Shown here one piece after another: positions 49,917 through 57,852 of a DNA stretch of 64,000 nucleotides. The stretch's first letter is position 1. Each line of letters starts with the position of its first letter. This DNA is from Chryseobacterium polytrichastri (GTDB lineage: Bacteria; Bacteroidota; Bacteroidia; Flavobacteriales; Weeksellaceae), in contig NZ_FRAV01000010.1 of NCBI RefSeq assembly GCF_900142445.1, forward strand, positions 62,001-126,000, read 5' to 3'. The notes beneath the pieces are model-generated. The model searched no databases and had not been told where the DNA came from. It was given only the letters and a program-made list of their open reading frames with translations. The translations under genes were made by a program, and so were the position numbers.

Positions 49917-49924
49917 AAAAATAT
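49917..49924 (-). promoter_or_regulatory. -7 element TATTTTTG for the carbonic anhydrase / SulP unit
   Basis: A perfect TAnnTTTG match on the minus strand, giving a leader of about 70 nt before the carbonic anhydrase ATG. Confidence 0.45.
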
Positions 49925-50144
49925 AATTTTTGTCTAAATAGCAATCACTTTTAACAAAGTTTAATATTAAAATATGCTTAAAATCATACGGAATCTATGT
50001 ATTGGATAGGTTTTCCTTTGTTTTAGATCAATATTTTATGTTTTTAATAATTCAAACAGCCTAGCAAAACAGATATAAAATTACAAACTATTTAGAATAA
50101 AAAGAAATTTGAATATTAAAAGATTCTTAAATGTACATAAAAAA

Positions 50145-50165
50145 AGCTTCCAAAATAAGGAAGCT
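50145..50165 (-). terminator. Terminator of the minus-strand glycan operon
   Basis: AGCTTCC pairs with GGAAGCT around a 7-nt loop, followed by TTTTTT on the minus strand. It lies 45 bp beyond the last gene of the operon. Confidence 0.85.
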
Positions 50166-50210
50166 ATTATATATGTTAAAGGTTTATCTGTTTGGAATGC
50201 AGTGTGTTAT

Positions 50211-50765
50211 TTATATTTTACTGTTGATATATCCTTCTGTCGCTCTTTTTATGGGATATATTTTCCCCGGATTTCCAACAACTACAGAATTAGATGGGAT
50301 ATCAAAGTTTACATAGGAGTTAGGGGCAATTAAAATATTGTTTCCAACGGAAACTCCACCTACAATTACAGCATTGGTTCCAATCCAGACTTCATCTCCA
50401 ATGGTTGGGAAGCCTTGATACTTTCCACGGTTTTGCTGTCCGATCGTTACGCCTTGTGCAATATTACAGTTTTTACCAATTTTAGCTTTAGGATTAATCA
50501 CCAAACTTCCCCAATGGCCTAAATACAATCCTTCTCCAATCTCAGTTTCAGGATAAATCTGGTAGCCATATTTTATTTGGTAATGTCTCAAAACAAGTCT
50601 CCAGAAAATTCCTAAGACAGGTTTTTTCATGTGTTTCTGAGTTTTTCTAAAAATATAGATAAAGTGTAAATTAGGGTTGATGCATTTTGCCCAAATTTCA
50701 AATTTTGAAAGCCATTTTCCGCTTTCACGATAAAAATCTTTCTGTATGATGGAATAATTTGACAT
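50211..50765 (-). CDS. Left-handed beta-helix acyltransferase (serine acetyltransferase-like)
   Basis: A 184-residue acetyltransferase of the hexapeptide-repeat superfamily. The C-terminal half is a beta-helix of [LIV]-G-x4 units (AKIGKNCNIAQGVTIGQQN, TIGDEVWIGTNAVIVGGVSVGNN), with the catalytic-type His in LGHWGSLVI. The N-terminal half is helical (LHFIYIFRKTQKHMKKPVLGIFWRLVLRHYQ), as in capsule or colanic-acid-type acetyltransferases. It is the last gene of a five-gene glycan operon, 13 bp after a glycosyltransferase, so a surface glycan sugar is the likely acceptor. Confidence 0.88.
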   Translation of the reverse strand: MSNYSIIQKDFYRESGKWLSKFEIWAKCINPNLHFIYIFRKTQKHMKKPVLGIFWRLVLRHYQIKYGYQIYPETEIGEGLYLGHWGSLVINPKAKIGKNCNIAQGVTIGQQNRGKYQGFPTIGDEVWIGTNAVIVGGVSVGNNILIAPNSYVNFDIPSNSVVVGNPGKIYPIKRATEGYINSKI

Positions 50766-50778
50766 AGCTTGTTACGGT

Positions 50779-51930
50779 TTATATTTCATCAATTATTTTT
50801 TGAAGTTTTTGTACAGATTTTTCTAAAACAAAAGGTAAATCTGTTTCAGCAACCTGTTTTTTATATTGTTCAGCAAGGTCTTTATTGGTAAGAAACTTTT
50901 TCATTCCGTCATAAATCCCATCTTCGGAATTGGGTGTTATCGTTCCTAGTTTTCCGTCTTGTAAAAGGTCTTTAATTCCTGAGATATCTGTTGCTGAAAT
51001 AGGTTTGTTGAGAATAAGTGCTTCTGCTATAATCGTAGGAAACCCCTCATGTCTTGAGGACATAATATAATAATCTGCTTTTTTTAAATAAGGATAAGGG
51101 TTGCTTTTAAAGCCTAACATTTTCGCTGTTTCCTGTAATTTTAATTGATCAAGCAATGCTTGGATATTATTTAGATCATAACCGTCACCAATGATTAAAA
51201 GCTGATGTTTTAAACCTTCATCTAATAATCTTTTATGAACTTCCAGTAGTCTGTCATATCCTTTTTGAGGGTAAACGGTTCCAACGCTTACAAAAGTAGG
51301 AATATTATTGTCGAAAGGGTAATCATCAATAATAATATTTGCTTTTTTCAGCGTATCTTCTTTATCTATAGGATTGAAAATTTTAATGACAGCCTTTTTT
51401 TCTGAGTCATTTTGAGCCAGTTTATGCATTTCCTCTTGTAGTTTATTGGAAATAACTAATATTTTGTCAAACTTAAAAAACTGTCTTATAACATCCGGAG
51501 TATATTCTTTTAGATTGAAAATATCATTCTGTACCCAGATTATTTTTTTTGAATCTTTCTGTGGGCTGGATAAAATTTCTTTATACATTCCATGAATAGC
51601 AGCCAGCTCTACGTCATATTGTTTATTCTTTAAAACAAATTTATAAAGTAGGGAAGGAAACCAAAGAAACATCTTTTGGTAAAGGACCCGATACACTTTT
51701 ACAGGAATATCCTGAGGTCTATTGGTTGTGATCATTTCTCCTTTCAGTAAATAATAAACATTTACCCAAGAAGGCACTTCTTTAATATAGATCCCCGAAT
51801 AAAGATTGATTAATAAATCTACTTCATATTTGTCTGGTGAGATGTTTTTTAAAAAAGTAACCAAAACTTTTTCTGCACCACCATGACGAAGGGAGCCTAT
51901 GCGAATGAGGATTTTCTTTTTTTTCGGCAT
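50779..51930 (-). CDS. Family 4 glycosyltransferase
   Basis: A 383-residue GT-B-fold enzyme. The N-terminus ILIRIGSLRHGGAEKVLVTFL is the GGxE acceptor-loop start of GT4 enzymes. The C-terminal donor domain has VSVGTVYPQKGYDRLLEVHKRL, LLIIGDGYDLNNIQALL and YIMSSRHEGFPTIIAEALILNKPI, the EGFxxxxxEA motif. It transfers an activated sugar to a lipid- or protein-linked glycan on the cytoplasmic side. It abuts the upstream acyltransferase gene with no gap and resembles the second GT4 gene at 52491. Confidence 0.93.
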   Translation of the reverse strand: MPKKKKILIRIGSLRHGGAEKVLVTFLKNISPDKYEVDLLINLYSGIYIKEVPSWVNVYYLLKGEMITTNRPQDIPVKVYRVLYQKMFLWFPSLLYKFVLKNKQYDVELAAIHGMYKEILSSPQKDSKKIIWVQNDIFNLKEYTPDVIRQFFKFDKILVISNKLQEEMHKLAQNDSEKKAVIKIFNPIDKEDTLKKANIIIDDYPFDNNIPTFVSVGTVYPQKGYDRLLEVHKRLLDEGLKHQLLIIGDGYDLNNIQALLDQLKLQETAKMLGFKSNPYPYLKKADYYIMSSRHEGFPTIIAEALILNKPISATDISGIKDLLQDGKLGTITPNSEDGIYDGMKKFLTNKDLAEQYKKQVAETDLPFVLEKSVQKLQKIIDEI

Positions 51931-52494
51931 TTATTTTTTTACGGGTTTATAGGTGTGAGGGAGGTTTTTGATAAGATATTCTTCTAATTTTGCGCGGTCT
52001 GCTTCTAGCTCGAGAGGGTATATTGTGCTATTTGCGATTAATTTTTCTCCGTATTGTTCAATGGTGCAAATGAATTTGGCAGGTGCACCCCCATAAATTG
52101 TATTGTCGGGAACAGAACTGCTTACCACACTCATGGAACCCACAATACAGTTGCTTCCAATGGAAACTCCGGGGAGTAAAACGGCTCCTTTACCAATAAA
52201 GGTATTGTTGCCGATTTTTATTCTGCCAAAGGTTCTTCCGTCTTTATATTTTTCAATTCTTTTTGTAACTCGCCCATCTCCTCCATGATTAATAAAAGAG
52301 ACCCCTTCGGCGATGGTTACATTGTCTCCCATCTCAATAAGAAAAGGCTCTGAACCAAAGTTGGGAACTCCTTGTACATATAAATTTTCACCCACTTTCA
52401 TTCCTTGGTTGGTGGCGACTTTGATAATAACAGACTTAATCATATCTTGATACAGGGAACGTATCTTTAGTATGATTCTGAATAATAACATCAT
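51931..52494 (-). CDS. Left-handed beta-helix acyltransferase (second, WbbJ/WcaF-like)
   Basis: A 187-residue hexapeptide-repeat O-acyltransferase. The beta-helix includes MGDNVTIAEGVSFINHGGDG, where the His is in the catalytic position, and KIGNNTFIGKGAVLLPGVSIGSNCIVGSMSVVSSSVPDN. The closing YGGAPAKFI is the usual family ending. A helical C-terminal tail follows. It overlaps the upstream GT4 gene by 4 bp (ATGA) and abuts the downstream one, so it belongs to the same operon and probably acetylates a sugar of the same glycan. Confidence 0.9.
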   Translation of the reverse strand: MMLLFRIILKIRSLYQDMIKSVIIKVATNQGMKVGENLYVQGVPNFGSEPFLIEMGDNVTIAEGVSFINHGGDGRVTKRIEKYKDGRTFGRIKIGNNTFIGKGAVLLPGVSIGSNCIVGSMSVVSSSVPDNTIYGGAPAKFICTIEQYGEKLIANSTIYPLELEADRAKLEEYLIKNLPHTYKPVKK

Positions 52495-53648
52495 TTTTGT
52501 GTTAGTTTTAAGATTATATTTTCTACAGCATTAAATATTTTCTGATTGTCAAATTGTTCTTCAATCGTTTCAAGATTTTTTTTAATATTGGAAACAAGTT
52601 CAGGTTCAGTTAAAAACTTTTTCATGGCAGCGTACATATCGTCAACATTATAATCAATAAGAATACCGGTTTCCTTATTTTTAATCATAATTCCCACATC
52701 TCCGGTATCTGTTGAAATAATGGGTTTTTGAAGAATTAATGCTTCTGCAATTACTAATGGCCATGCTTCAGACTCAGACGGAAGAATGAAAAAATCTGCA
52801 TTTTTAATGTATGGATAAGGATTCATCTTGTTTCCTTTGAGAATGAATGACTTTTGGAGGCTATTTTTATTGATTTGTTCAGTAAGATTTTTAAATTCCT
52901 CACCATTTCCTATTATGATGATACTATGATGGAATCCTTCATTAATAAGTCTTTTATGTGCTTCAATAAGCTTGTGGAATCCTTTTCTTGTATGCAGCCT
53001 GCCAACAGAAACAAAAACGGGCCCTGTTGGAAGATCTTCAATTTTTTCCTTTGCTTTTTTCTTGATTTCCTCAATCGGAATTGCGTTAATGATTACACTT
53101 TCTGACGGATAATTTAAATCAGGATGATATTGATGCATTGTATCCTTAATTTTTTCCGAACAATACACCATATGATCAAACTGTGGAAAATGCTTTAAAA
53201 TATTAGGAACTAAAGGCTGCATTTTAAAAACATTAATCTCAGAATGGAACCACCCTATTTTTTTTGAATCTTTATTGGAGGAATTTAAAACTGATGAAAA
53301 GGTAGCGTAAGAAGGTGCAATTTCTACATCATACTTTTCATTTAAAAGTTGATCTGCTATTTTGGGGCTTTTTTCCGCCTTGTTTAATTTTAATCTTCTA
53401 TTAACAAGTTGAATTTTTTGGATTACTGAATTTTCAGAAAAATTTTCTTTTCCTTCTGTGATATATACTTTCCGGATATGTTTTGGGATCTCATTTCGTA
53501 ATTCTCCCTGATTCATATTTAGGCATATCGTTATTTCAAATTTATCTTTGTCGAGATTATTAAGCAGGCTCAAGATTACCTTTTCTACACCCCCCATTTC
53601 CATGGAGCGGTGTCTGAAAAGTACTTTTATTTTTTTATTTATCATCAT
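52491..53648 (-). CDS. Family 4 glycosyltransferase
   Basis: A 385-residue GT-B-fold enzyme. VLFRHRSMEMGGVEKVILSLL is the GGxE start, and the donor domain carries FVSVGRLHTRKGFHKLIEAHKRL, SIIIIGNGEEFKNLTEQI and FFILPSESEAWPLVIAEALILQKPI. It has the same layout as the GT4 at 50779, so the two look like products of duplication. A second Met follows the first. The stop overlaps the next gene by 4 bp. Confidence 0.93.
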   Translation of the reverse strand: MMINKKIKVLFRHRSMEMGGVEKVILSLLNNLDKDKFEITICLNMNQGELRNEIPKHIRKVYITEGKENFSENSVIQKIQLVNRRLKLNKAEKSPKIADQLLNEKYDVEIAPSYATFSSVLNSSNKDSKKIGWFHSEINVFKMQPLVPNILKHFPQFDHMVYCSEKIKDTMHQYHPDLNYPSESVIINAIPIEEIKKKAKEKIEDLPTGPVFVSVGRLHTRKGFHKLIEAHKRLINEGFHHSIIIIGNGEEFKNLTEQINKNSLQKSFILKGNKMNPYPYIKNADFFILPSESEAWPLVIAEALILQKPIISTDTGDVGIMIKNKETGILIDYNVDDMYAAMKKFLTEPELVSNIKKNLETIEEQFDNQKIFNAVENIILKLTQK

Positions 53649-53651
53649 TTA

Positions 53652-54491
53652 CTAACTGAAGATTTGTTGTGCAAATATTTTTAGTTTTTTCTTAATTCTA
53701 TATGTAATCGAAGTTTGATACTCTAATAAACTGTAAATTTCACTAGAGTTACTATATTCATCAGGAACAGGTTGCCCATTTATTGTTTTTAAATTTCTGC
53801 GTTTCATTGCATTAAAAATCACTTTTGAAAAATATTCACGGGATTTTGGTCTGTTATTATTTTGAGAAATTCCTCCCGCATGCGTTCTGTAAAGGTAATT
53901 AGCTTCGTTGATAAATGCTACTTTTCCTTTTTCATACATTTTCAAATACAGATCCTGATCTTCTGCAATTCTCATCATTGTATCCATCTTTTCGGTTTGA
54001 TCATAAATTTTTTTTCTAAAATTGACAAAATGAACAATGTGAACCGGGCAGTTAAAGAAGTAAGGATCATTATTGAGAACCTGCATTGCTAATTTAGGGA
54101 TTTCTATGAAGTGAAGGTGCTCATCACACTTTATATATTTTGAATAAGTGAGAACTACTTCTTTATTTTTTTTGAAAACTGCAATACTGGAAAATAATGC
54201 ATTAGGAGTAATGGCGTCATCCGGGTCTACAAATCCGCAGATGTCGGTATCTGCCAGTTCTATTAATTTACTTTTTGTAATCCCAACACCACTATTGTTT
54301 TCATTTTGATAAATCTTAAAACGATCATCATCTCCTATTATTTTTTTTATAATCTCCAAAGAATCGTCTGTAGAAGCATCATCAAGAATGATAGCTTCCC
54401 AATTGTCATAAGTTTGTGCAATAATAGAATCGTAACAATTTTTGAAAAAATTGCCATTATTATAATTGGCGATAAGGATAGAGAACTTCAT
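53652..54491 (-). CDS. Family 2 glycosyltransferase
   Basis: A 279-residue GT-A-fold enzyme. The start KFSILIANYNNGNFFKNCYDSIIAQTY and WEAIILDDASTDDSLEII are the nucleotide-binding segments. The DxD motif lies in DICGFVDPDDAITP, and AEDQDLYLKMYEKGKVAFI is the catalytic-base region. It is the first gene of the five-gene minus-strand glycan operon, with 3 bp to the next gene, and diverges from the acyl-modification operon at 54585. Confidence 0.93.
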   Translation of the reverse strand: MKFSILIANYNNGNFFKNCYDSIIAQTYDNWEAIILDDASTDDSLEIIKKIIGDDDRFKIYQNENNSGVGITKSKLIELADTDICGFVDPDDAITPNALFSSIAVFKKNKEVVLTYSKYIKCDEHLHFIEIPKLAMQVLNNDPYFFNCPVHIVHFVNFRKKIYDQTEKMDTMMRIAEDQDLYLKMYEKGKVAFINEANYLYRTHAGGISQNNNRPKSREYFSKVIFNAMKRRNLKTINGQPVPDEYSNSSEIYSLLEYQTSITYRIKKKLKIFAQQIFS

Positions 54492-54559
54492 TTGTGGTGT
54501 TTAAGTTTTTTTTAATAAATTTTTGTAAAGATAAAAATTAAATATTACAGAAAAATCTT

Positions 54560-54567
54560 TATTTTTG
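54560..54567 (+). promoter_or_regulatory. -7 element TATTTTTG for the plus-strand glycan-modification operon
   Basis: A perfect TAnnTTTG match ending 17 nt before the chosen ATG. It lies in the short region between the divergent glycan operons; on the other strand only a weak TATCTTTA is seen. Confidence 0.55.
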
Positions 54568-54584
54568 TGACTCACACAAATATA

Positions 54585-55355
54585 ATGAACGAATTACTAA
54601 GGGTTTCCAAAACATTTTTAGCCTATCTTAAACGTCCGGATCTTTATCCTGAATTAGGCAGAAAAATCATAAAAAATACTTTTAATAGAGGTAATGCTTT
54701 TAAAGGTAAAGAGAAAACCAACTCTTGGGCAGCCTCAAAATCAATTTCTCAAAAAGAAGCAATTTCCCAGCTTTTTGAAATTGATATGAGTTCTTTTAAA
54801 CAAGATTTTCTGGAAGTTTTAAGAAAATCTGAACAAAGAGAAATATCTTGTCCCGTAAAAATGGGTGGTGCAGGCGCAATGGAGTTGATCTATTTCGCAT
54901 GTGAGTTTACAAAAGCACAGGATGCTATAGAAACCGGAGTCGCTTACGGTTGGTCTTCTTTGGCTGCATTACTTTCTCTTCAAAAACGAGACGGAGCTTT
55001 ATATAGTTCCGATATGCCTTATTTAGCACAAGATGGAGATCAATATGTAGGAGTTGTAGTTCCTGATGATTTAAAGAAATATTGGAAGCTATTCCGTTTT
55101 GCAGATAAAGAATCTTTACCTAAAATCTTCACAGAAAATCAATCTTTTGATGTTGTGCATTATGACTCAGATAAAAGTTATAATGGAAGAATGTGGGCTT
55201 ATGAGGAATTGTATAAACACCTTAGAAAAGGAGGCGTATTTATAAGTGATGATATTGGAGATAATTCTGCATATCAGGATTTTTGTGAAAAAGGAGCTAT
55301 CAATACAACTGTAATCGAGTTTGAAGGAAAATACATTGGTGTGTTTGTAAAGTAG
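54585..55355 (+). CDS. Class I SAM-dependent methyltransferase
   Basis: A 256-residue Rossmann-fold methyltransferase of the Methyltransf_24 type. The SAM-binding motif I is AIETGVAYGWSSLAAL, with SSDMPYLAQ as the acidic motif II region, SFDVVHYDSDKSYNGR as motif III and LRKGGVFISDDI as motif IV. Such enzymes O-methylate sugars or small acceptors. I chose the ATG at 54585, not the upstream GTG at 54567, because the promoter element ends at 54567. It leads an operon with two MBOAT genes and an FkbH-like enzyme, so the target may be a glycan sugar or the acyl donor. Confidence 0.85.
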   Translation: MNELLRVSKTFLAYLKRPDLYPELGRKIIKNTFNRGNAFKGKEKTNSWAASKSISQKEAISQLFEIDMSSFKQDFLEVLRKSEQREISCPVKMGGAGAMELIYFACEFTKAQDAIETGVAYGWSSLAALLSLQKRDGALYSSDMPYLAQDGDQYVGVVVPDDLKKYWKLFRFADKESLPKIFTENQSFDVVHYDSDKSYNGRMWAYEELYKHLRKGGVFISDDIGDNSAYQDFCEKGAINTTVIEFEGKYIGVFVK

Positions 55356-55376
55356 TTTTTATTTTAAATAAAGTTT

Positions 55377-56810
55377 ATGCTTTTTAACTCTATTGCCTTT
55401 TTAATTTTTCTTCCCATCGTTTTTATATTATACTGGAAGGTATTTAATAAAAACTATAAATATCAAAATATGCTTTTATTGGCAGCCAGTTTTTATTTTT
55501 ACGGCTGTTGGGATTGGCGTTTTCTATTTCTTTTGATATTTTCTATCGGGCTAGATTATTTTTCAGGAATTCAAATTGAAAACAGCAAGACAAAAAAAAT
55601 GGCAACTTTTTGGTTGACATTAAGTATTGCGATTAATCTTGGGTTTCTTGGTTTTTTCAAATATTATAATTTCTTTATAGAAAATTTTGCAGAACTTTTA
55701 CATTCGTTTGGGTTTGGTGTAAACATGTGGGTGTTAAAAGTTATTTTACCCGTTGGTATTTCTTTTTATACCTTCCATGGTCTATCTTATGTGATTGATG
55801 TTTACAAAAAAAGAATTCCGGCCGAAAGAAACTATGTAGATTATGCGGTATTTGTAAGTTATTTTCCTTTGCTGGTTGCAGGACCTATTGAAAGAGCAAC
55901 GCACCTTCTTCCTCAAATTCAGCGGAAAAGATCTTTTGATTACGAAAAAGCTAAAGATGGAATGGCCCAGATTTTCTGGGGCTTTTTCAAGAAGATGGTG
56001 ATTGCAGATAATTGCGCGCCTATTGTTAATGAGATATTTACAAACTATCATACAGAAAGCGCCAGCAACTTAGTATTGGGAGCTGTGCTTTTTGCCTTTC
56101 AGATTTATGGAGATTTTTCCGGATACTCAGATATTGCGTTAGGAACATCCAGATTGTTTGGTCTGGAGTTACTTAAAAATTTTTCATACCCATATTTTTC
56201 AAGAGATATTGCTGAATTCTGGAGAAGATGGCATATTTCACTTTCATCATGGTTTAGAGATTATCTCTATATTCCTTTAGGGGGAAGTAAAGGTGGGTTG
56301 TGGATGAAAATTAGGAATACTTTTATTATTTTTCTGGTCAGTGGTTTTTGGCATGGAGCCAATTGGACGTTCATTATTTGGGGTGGACTTAATGCCTTAT
56401 TTTTCCTCCCATTATTAATTGCTGAAAAGAACAGGCATCACCTGGAAGTTGTTGCAATGGGAAAAATTATTCCTTCGCTAAGAGAAGTTTTCAGTATTTT
56501 AATGACATTTACGCTGACTTGTTTTGCGTGGATTTTTTTCCGTTCAGAAAGTGTTTCCGATGCTATTGGATATATCAAAAGGATCTTTAACGAAAGTCTA
56601 TTTTCTTTCCCGACAGAGTTTAGATTTGTTTTGTTTGGGTTGATTATTTTTATGTTTGTCATAGAATGGTGGAATAGAACACAGGATTACGGATTAAAAA
56701 TTCAAGACAAAAAACCTTGGTTGCAAAGTGTTATTTATATTGTAGTAGCCTATTTGATATTGAATTTTGCCAATTTTGGCAGTAATGAATTTATTTATTT
56801 TCAATTTTAA
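55377..56810 (+). CDS. MBOAT family O-acyltransferase (first)
   Basis: A 477-residue polytopic membrane-bound O-acyltransferase of the AlgI/DltB/PatA group, which moves acyl groups across the membrane for addition to surface polymers. The catalytic His326 is in SGFWHGANWTF, and FQIYGDFSGYSDIALGTSRL, FWRRWHISLSSWFRDYLYIPLGGS and ISFYTFHGLSYVIDVY are standard segments. The next gene starts at the base after its stop and encodes an SGNH-type partner. The acyl donor is probably acyl-CoA or the acyl-ACP made by the linked FkbH/ACP genes. Confidence 0.95.
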   Translation: MLFNSIAFLIFLPIVFILYWKVFNKNYKYQNMLLLAASFYFYGCWDWRFLFLLIFSIGLDYFSGIQIENSKTKKMATFWLTLSIAINLGFLGFFKYYNFFIENFAELLHSFGFGVNMWVLKVILPVGISFYTFHGLSYVIDVYKKRIPAERNYVDYAVFVSYFPLLVAGPIERATHLLPQIQRKRSFDYEKAKDGMAQIFWGFFKKMVIADNCAPIVNEIFTNYHTESASNLVLGAVLFAFQIYGDFSGYSDIALGTSRLFGLELLKNFSYPYFSRDIAEFWRRWHISLSSWFRDYLYIPLGGSKGGLWMKIRNTFIIFLVSGFWHGANWTFIIWGGLNALFFLPLLIAEKNRHHLEVVAMGKIIPSLREVFSILMTFTLTCFAWIFFRSESVSDAIGYIKRIFNESLFSFPTEFRFVLFGLIIFMFVIEWWNRTQDYGLKIQDKKPWLQSVIYIVVAYLILNFANFGSNEFIYFQF

Positions 56811-57776
56811 ATGAAGAAATTTTTCTCAAGATTAGCAATATTTATAGCCATCATATTTATTATTGGCTTGGTGAAACTTGCTGTTAGCCCAAATACGAAT
56901 TATTCATATCCGTTTTTAAATGCAAAACTGGAGTTTCTGGAAAAACATCCAGAATACAATATGTATTTCATTGGAAGTTCAAAAATAAATAATCAGGTTG
57001 ATTGTAAAATTATCGATCAGAATATTGAAGGTGTAAAATCTTATAACTTAGGAGCCAACGCAGGTTTTGATTTGGAAAGCTTTCAAACCTTAGATTATAT
57101 ATTAAGTAATCCTAATTTTAAACCTAAATATATCATCGTTGAATTGCAGGATAAAATAAAGGTTACCAAAATCAATATTAAAACGGAAAGAAGTTTCGGA
57201 TCCTTCAATTATGCAAATACTGATTTTGCTGTAAAGTATCATCAAGAGAATAAAGATTATAAGCAAATAGGAATGTCGTTGGCGTCTTTTGTTTTAAATG
57301 TTTTTCACTTTAATAAATACTCTGATGAAAGCTCAATTCAAAAAGCGCATAATGGTTTTATAGATAATAATCAGGGTTTTTCTGCATTAGAGTTTAGCTC
57401 GGTTCCCAGGACTGAAGAAAATAAACTTAAAACTGTGATTAAAGAAAGGCTTGAACGTTATCATGCAGATCAAAATAAGTACACACCAAATAAAGCTTTA
57501 GTTAATAGAATTAATGAATTCTCAGAAAGGTGTAAGAAAAAAAATATTCAATTGATACTCTATATTCCAGGGCCAGCGGAACCGGATGCAAAAAAGCTGG
57601 AAGCATATCAAAATGCGTTCAATGTACCAGTTATAAGTCTAGTAAATCCAGATGCATATCCTGAGTTTTATCAATATGAAAATAGATGGGATTATGGTCA
57701 CCTTAATGAAAAAGGATCAAAAATTCTTTCAGAAAAAACGGCTCCTCTTTTAGAAAAAGTTTTACATAATAAATAA
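56811..57776 (+). CDS. Membrane-anchored SGNH-like acyltransferase partner (first)
   Basis: A 321-residue protein with one N-terminal membrane helix (about residues 7-25) and an extracytoplasmic domain. The serine block reads YFIGSSKINNQVD and a final Asp-x-x-His lies in WDYGHLNEKGSKIL, the dyad typical of DltD/AlgJ/AlgX-type SGNH proteins. Such proteins take the acyl group from the MBOAT partner and load it on the polymer. It starts immediately after the MBOAT stop, so the two are coupled. Sequence likeness to the second partner at 62538 is slight. Confidence 0.8.
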   Translation: MKKFFSRLAIFIAIIFIIGLVKLAVSPNTNYSYPFLNAKLEFLEKHPEYNMYFIGSSKINNQVDCKIIDQNIEGVKSYNLGANAGFDLESFQTLDYILSNPNFKPKYIIVELQDKIKVTKINIKTERSFGSFNYANTDFAVKYHQENKDYKQIGMSLASFVLNVFHFNKYSDESSIQKAHNGFIDNNQGFSALEFSSVPRTEENKLKTVIKERLERYHADQNKYTPNKALVNRINEFSERCKKKNIQLILYIPGPAEPDAKKLEAYQNAFNVPVISLVNPDAYPEFYQYENRWDYGHLNEKGSKILSEKTAPLLEKVLHNK

Positions 57777-57852
57777 TCAAATATTACATTTAATTAAAGC
57801 TTAAACTGAGGTTTGTAAATAAATGAGATTAGTTGTATTTTGCAAATCCCAA

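Larger units (their letters stand above)
49838..50210. other. Intergenic stretch without a gene
   Basis: This 373-bp AT-rich gap separates the carbonic anhydrase unit from the glycan locus. It holds the likely carbonic anhydrase promoter element (49917-49924, minus) and the terminator of the glycan minus-strand operon (50145-50165). Short open frames within it show no coding character. I see no RNA gene. Confidence 0.6.

Noticed and set aside
50109..50333. Two overlapping plus-strand open frames in the gap before the glycan operon
   Set aside because: They overlap the terminator and the end of the acetyltransferase gene, and show no domain, signal peptide or promoter.
54567..54584. GTG start six codons upstream of the methyltransferase ATG
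   Set aside because: The GTG begins on the last base of the TATTTTTG promoter element, so it would lie upstream of the predicted RNA start.
57823..57852. ATG 30 bp upstream of the chosen FkbH-like start
   Set aside because: The added residues (MRLVVFCKSQ) have no family likeness and cover a promoter-like TATTTTG.
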